The position numbers and the translations under genes were made by a program. This document shows positions 61,570-64,000 of a DNA stretch of 64,000 nucleotides, in pieces. Source of the DNA: Allium sativum (lineage: Eukaryota > Streptophyta > Magnoliopsida > Asparagales > Amaryllidaceae); assembly GCA_030737875.1 (NCBI GenBank), contig CM060920.1:479910861-479974860 (forward strand), written 5' to 3'. The notes under the pieces are model-generated. The model did not search any database and was not told where the DNA came from. It saw only the letters and a list, made by a program, of their open reading frames with translations. The stretch's first letter is position 1. Every line of letters starts with the position of its first letter.

Positions 61570-61929
61570 CTGGACATATCTTTTGATTCCCGCTATGAAA
61601 TCTTCCTTTTTAGGATTCGATAGAAAGATATTATCAATTAGATCCTATCATTTTTGGTTTCACTAAAATCCGGATTGTTTTGCACCCGGTACATTCAATT
61701 GAAGTTTGAAATCAAATTATCGAACTACCGCGCCATTTTCAATTCCTTATATAATTATATATAATTATATATATTCTAACGACGACGCGTATAATATATA
61801 CGTTCGAATTATATTCAAAATAAATTTCTCGCCGATTTTATTTAAAATAATCTATTTTAAATATTCAAAATTCGCTAAAATTGCCAAAATAAAAATTTTA
61901 AACTGGCCCAGATTTTGCGGGTTATTACA

Positions 61930-62970
61930 ATCTCCCCCACTTAAAACTTTTCGTCCCCGAAAAGGAACAAAGTCGAAAGTGGTTTGATTAATCAGCTCTA
62001 CGCTCGATCTGGCTTCCATTCTCCAACTTTTTAGTTTCTGAGAATTTTCAAAATTTCAAAAATTTGGCTAACACCCTAAATTTTTGAAAAATTTCGCCAT
62101 AACCTCCCCTGCAATGGGAGCATCGGGGAATTTCAAATAGCTTCCCCGGTCCTTCAGATATCAAAAAGAAAAAGAAAAAGCCAAGCGGCTAGCCAATAGG
62201 CTCATAAAATCATCATCACCCAAACAAAACAGTAAATTATGTAGTAAACATGTACCTATTTGTCGGGCAAACAAATTTTATTCTCTGCTCTAGCCTCCTT
62301 GCTATGACCTGTTCAATGCAAGAATATGTATATGCAAGCAAATGCGACCAATTTTCAATACAATTCAATATTTGTTTCAATTAGGCTAAATGGCTAAAAA
62401 TTAGCAAACAAATAAACAAACAACACAAACATCAATCAATTAGTGAATTAGAGTTTCAAATTCATAATTTTGATACATATACAAAAATCATGTTTTTGAT
62501 GCCAAATCACAACATGGTATTCTAGCTATATATAAGTTTTGGTTCTCACACCAGCCTAATGGAAATATATAGAAAATCACACCTTCGAGACACGAACATA
62601 AATACTGATGATGTCATGACAATCATCAGTACCATCTTCGGGCGACTAGAGTGTGATGCTATATCTATCCAATATATTAAAATTTCGAATACACGCGGAT
62701 CAGACGTATACGCAAAATCTATATATACTGGATTGTCCACATCTATTTAAATAGATAATCAAATACGAATAATTGATTTAAATTTTCAAAACAAAAGTTT
62801 GTTTTCATTTTAAAAATATACTCTTCACACTCGTTCTAGGATACTACTGATCCCATCTCTAACGAGTCATTCTAATTGGATATTGCTAATCCAATATCTG
62901 ATGAATTCTTTCGTATAGTTCTAATGTGTCTTGTTCTCTGAGCTTGGTAAACCAAAGCTCTGATACCAAC
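61930..62970 (-). mobile_element. Interior of element B, 1041 bp, with PPT and PBS
   Basis: Polypurine tract at 61930-61944 (minus strand). Primer-binding site TGGTATCAGAGC at 62968-62957, two bases from the second LTR. It is closely similar to the A interior, including the AAAAAG run and CCAAGCGGCTAGCC, with only six bases difference in length. No coding capacity. Confidence 0.8.
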
Positions 62971-64000
62971 TGTGAAAACCCGTAACTTCCCCGTAAAGGA
63001 AAGCTTCGGATAGTTCGAGAACAAGCCACAACAGAACGCATATAAAAGAACATTTCACTGTGTATTACAACAATGCATCAGATTACAAGAATATACAGAG
63101 TATTGATGAATAAATATACACAGGAATATCAGAGATTTAAATTACATTTAAATACATCGCAGCGGAAAATAATACAATACACAACTAGAAGGAGATATAC
63201 GGATACAAAGCTTTCCGGATATCGTTCCAGCTGTAAACCAGGATCATGTGAATATAAATCTGCAAAAACCAAAACTACTAGCTGCCCGTGTCAAAATAGG
63301 GGCACCCAGAGTTTAGGTTGAAACAATAAACTCCAGGTCAGTCATGTGACTGGTGTGAGAACTAAAACAGTTATTTATCTTTATTTTCAAAGTTCGGTAA
63401 ATCAAGGGACCACGCCGTATAACACGGAACGGGTTTCCTCCCAAGAATACCAGTGCATAAAACAAACAGTGCAATGCTAAATAAAGAAAAATGAAGCTGT
63501 TATAAGACCCAGGTCCTATCACACAATGCAACGCAAGCCGGGGGATAGGGTTTTCCCTTATAACAGCCAAAGAATGCTTGATACGTTTAAAACAAATCAT
63601 TTGATACTATTATAAGTGCATAGTGTATAAAACAACTTCAAATCATAAGTATCAATCATAGGCGGCATGAATGCCCCATACCACTATGTCGCCATATATA
63701 GGTTTACAAATAAAACCGCAAATCACGTATTTGGAAATTGGATTTCCATCTATGAACCGAGGCAAAAGATAGTCCTCAACCGATTCGAGACAATCTAGCC
63801 CATGTCTCAGGCAAGCACGCAGGCAAGCCTTGGAGCGACAGGGTCGGTCCACCGATGTGGATTATTATGCCTGAACACTACGTTTCCCCGCCCTTTGGGG
63901 CGTAAATGAGCCAACAAATGACTCCATCGGTTCGAGAACGACCGATCAATCCGAGGCGCCTCGCAACAGCAACAACCACATAAGTCAAACTCGTCAGGGC
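62971..64000 (-). repeat. LTR B2 (5' LTR of element B), first 1030 bp
   Basis: Near-identical to 54685-55714, with about five base differences seen. Truncated by the window end. Confidence 0.88.

Larger units (their letters stand above)
54685..61929 (-). repeat. LTR B1 (3' LTR of element B), 7245 bp
   Basis: Related to A1/A2 along most of its length but lacking the 27-bp array. It has its own 96/97-bp, 34-bp and 25-bp arrays and a different GC-rich block (60600-60760). A second copy of the CTAAYYGYAAATTAG...GAAGGCCGAAACCAAC-type block at about 56930-57040 shows an internal duplication. Confidence 0.85.
54685..64000 (-). mobile_element. Giant-LTR non-autonomous retrotransposon B, cut by the window end
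   Basis: LTR B1 (54685-61929, 7245 bp) starts TGTGAAAACCCGTAAC and ends GTTATTACA. The interior (61930-62970, 1041 bp) has the polypurine tract and tRNA-iMet site. The second LTR starts at 62971 with the same TGTGAAAACCCG and runs off the window after 1030 bases. Over those 1030 bases I counted about five differences from B1, so insertion is recent. The overall plan matches element A, with diverged sequence and different arrays. No gag or pol. Confidence 0.85.

Overview
The window looks like repeat-rich intergenic DNA from a flowering plant, probably a eudicot. The reasons are AT-rich sequence, a complete Athila-lineage Ty3/gypsy retrotransposon primed by tRNA-Asp, a small Ty1/copia element primed by initiator tRNA-Met, a Mutator-type MITE, Helitron-like ends and very large non-autonomous LTR elements. 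I found no convincing host protein-coding gene, tRNA or rRNA. Almost everything is mobile DNA, much of it nested.

Layout. 1-776 is the end of a 5' LTR, a tRNA-iMet primer-binding site and a very short interior of an LTR element that starts before the window. 805-5650 and 17970 to about 19100 are the two halves of an old, degenerate giant-LTR sequence. It was split by an Athila element (5651-17964, minus strand, 1218-bp LTRs with three differences, perfect 5-bp target duplication). The left half also seems to hold a copia-type LTR ending near 4688. After AT-rich DNA with a Helitron-like 3' end (19690, minus) comes a decayed copia element (21715-25925, minus). A candidate Helitron runs from 26678 to 52345. 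It is interrupted by giant-LTR element A (33295-48366). Then come a 752-bp MITE (53290-54041) and giant-LTR element B (54685 to beyond the window end).

The most unusual content is elements A and B. Each has LTRs of about 7 kb around an interior of only about 1.04 kb. The interior holds a primer-binding site and a polypurine tract but no gag or pol, so these elements must depend on proteins supplied by another element. In element orientation (minus strand) their LTRs carry a TATA box, a GC-rich candidate leader exon with a GTAAGT donor, a conserved pair of hairpins and several minisatellite arrays. One LTR of A also holds a perfect inverted repeat with 282-bp arms that its partner lacks. This architecture resembles LARDs but with the LTR-to-interior ratio pushed to an extreme.

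How the parts relate. Athila retains a full-length pol with all visible catalytic residues, but gag and the gag-pol junction are broken. The copia element has lost most of gag. No element in the window could therefore mobilise itself unaided from what is visible. All boundaries and differences were read by eye, without alignment or database search.
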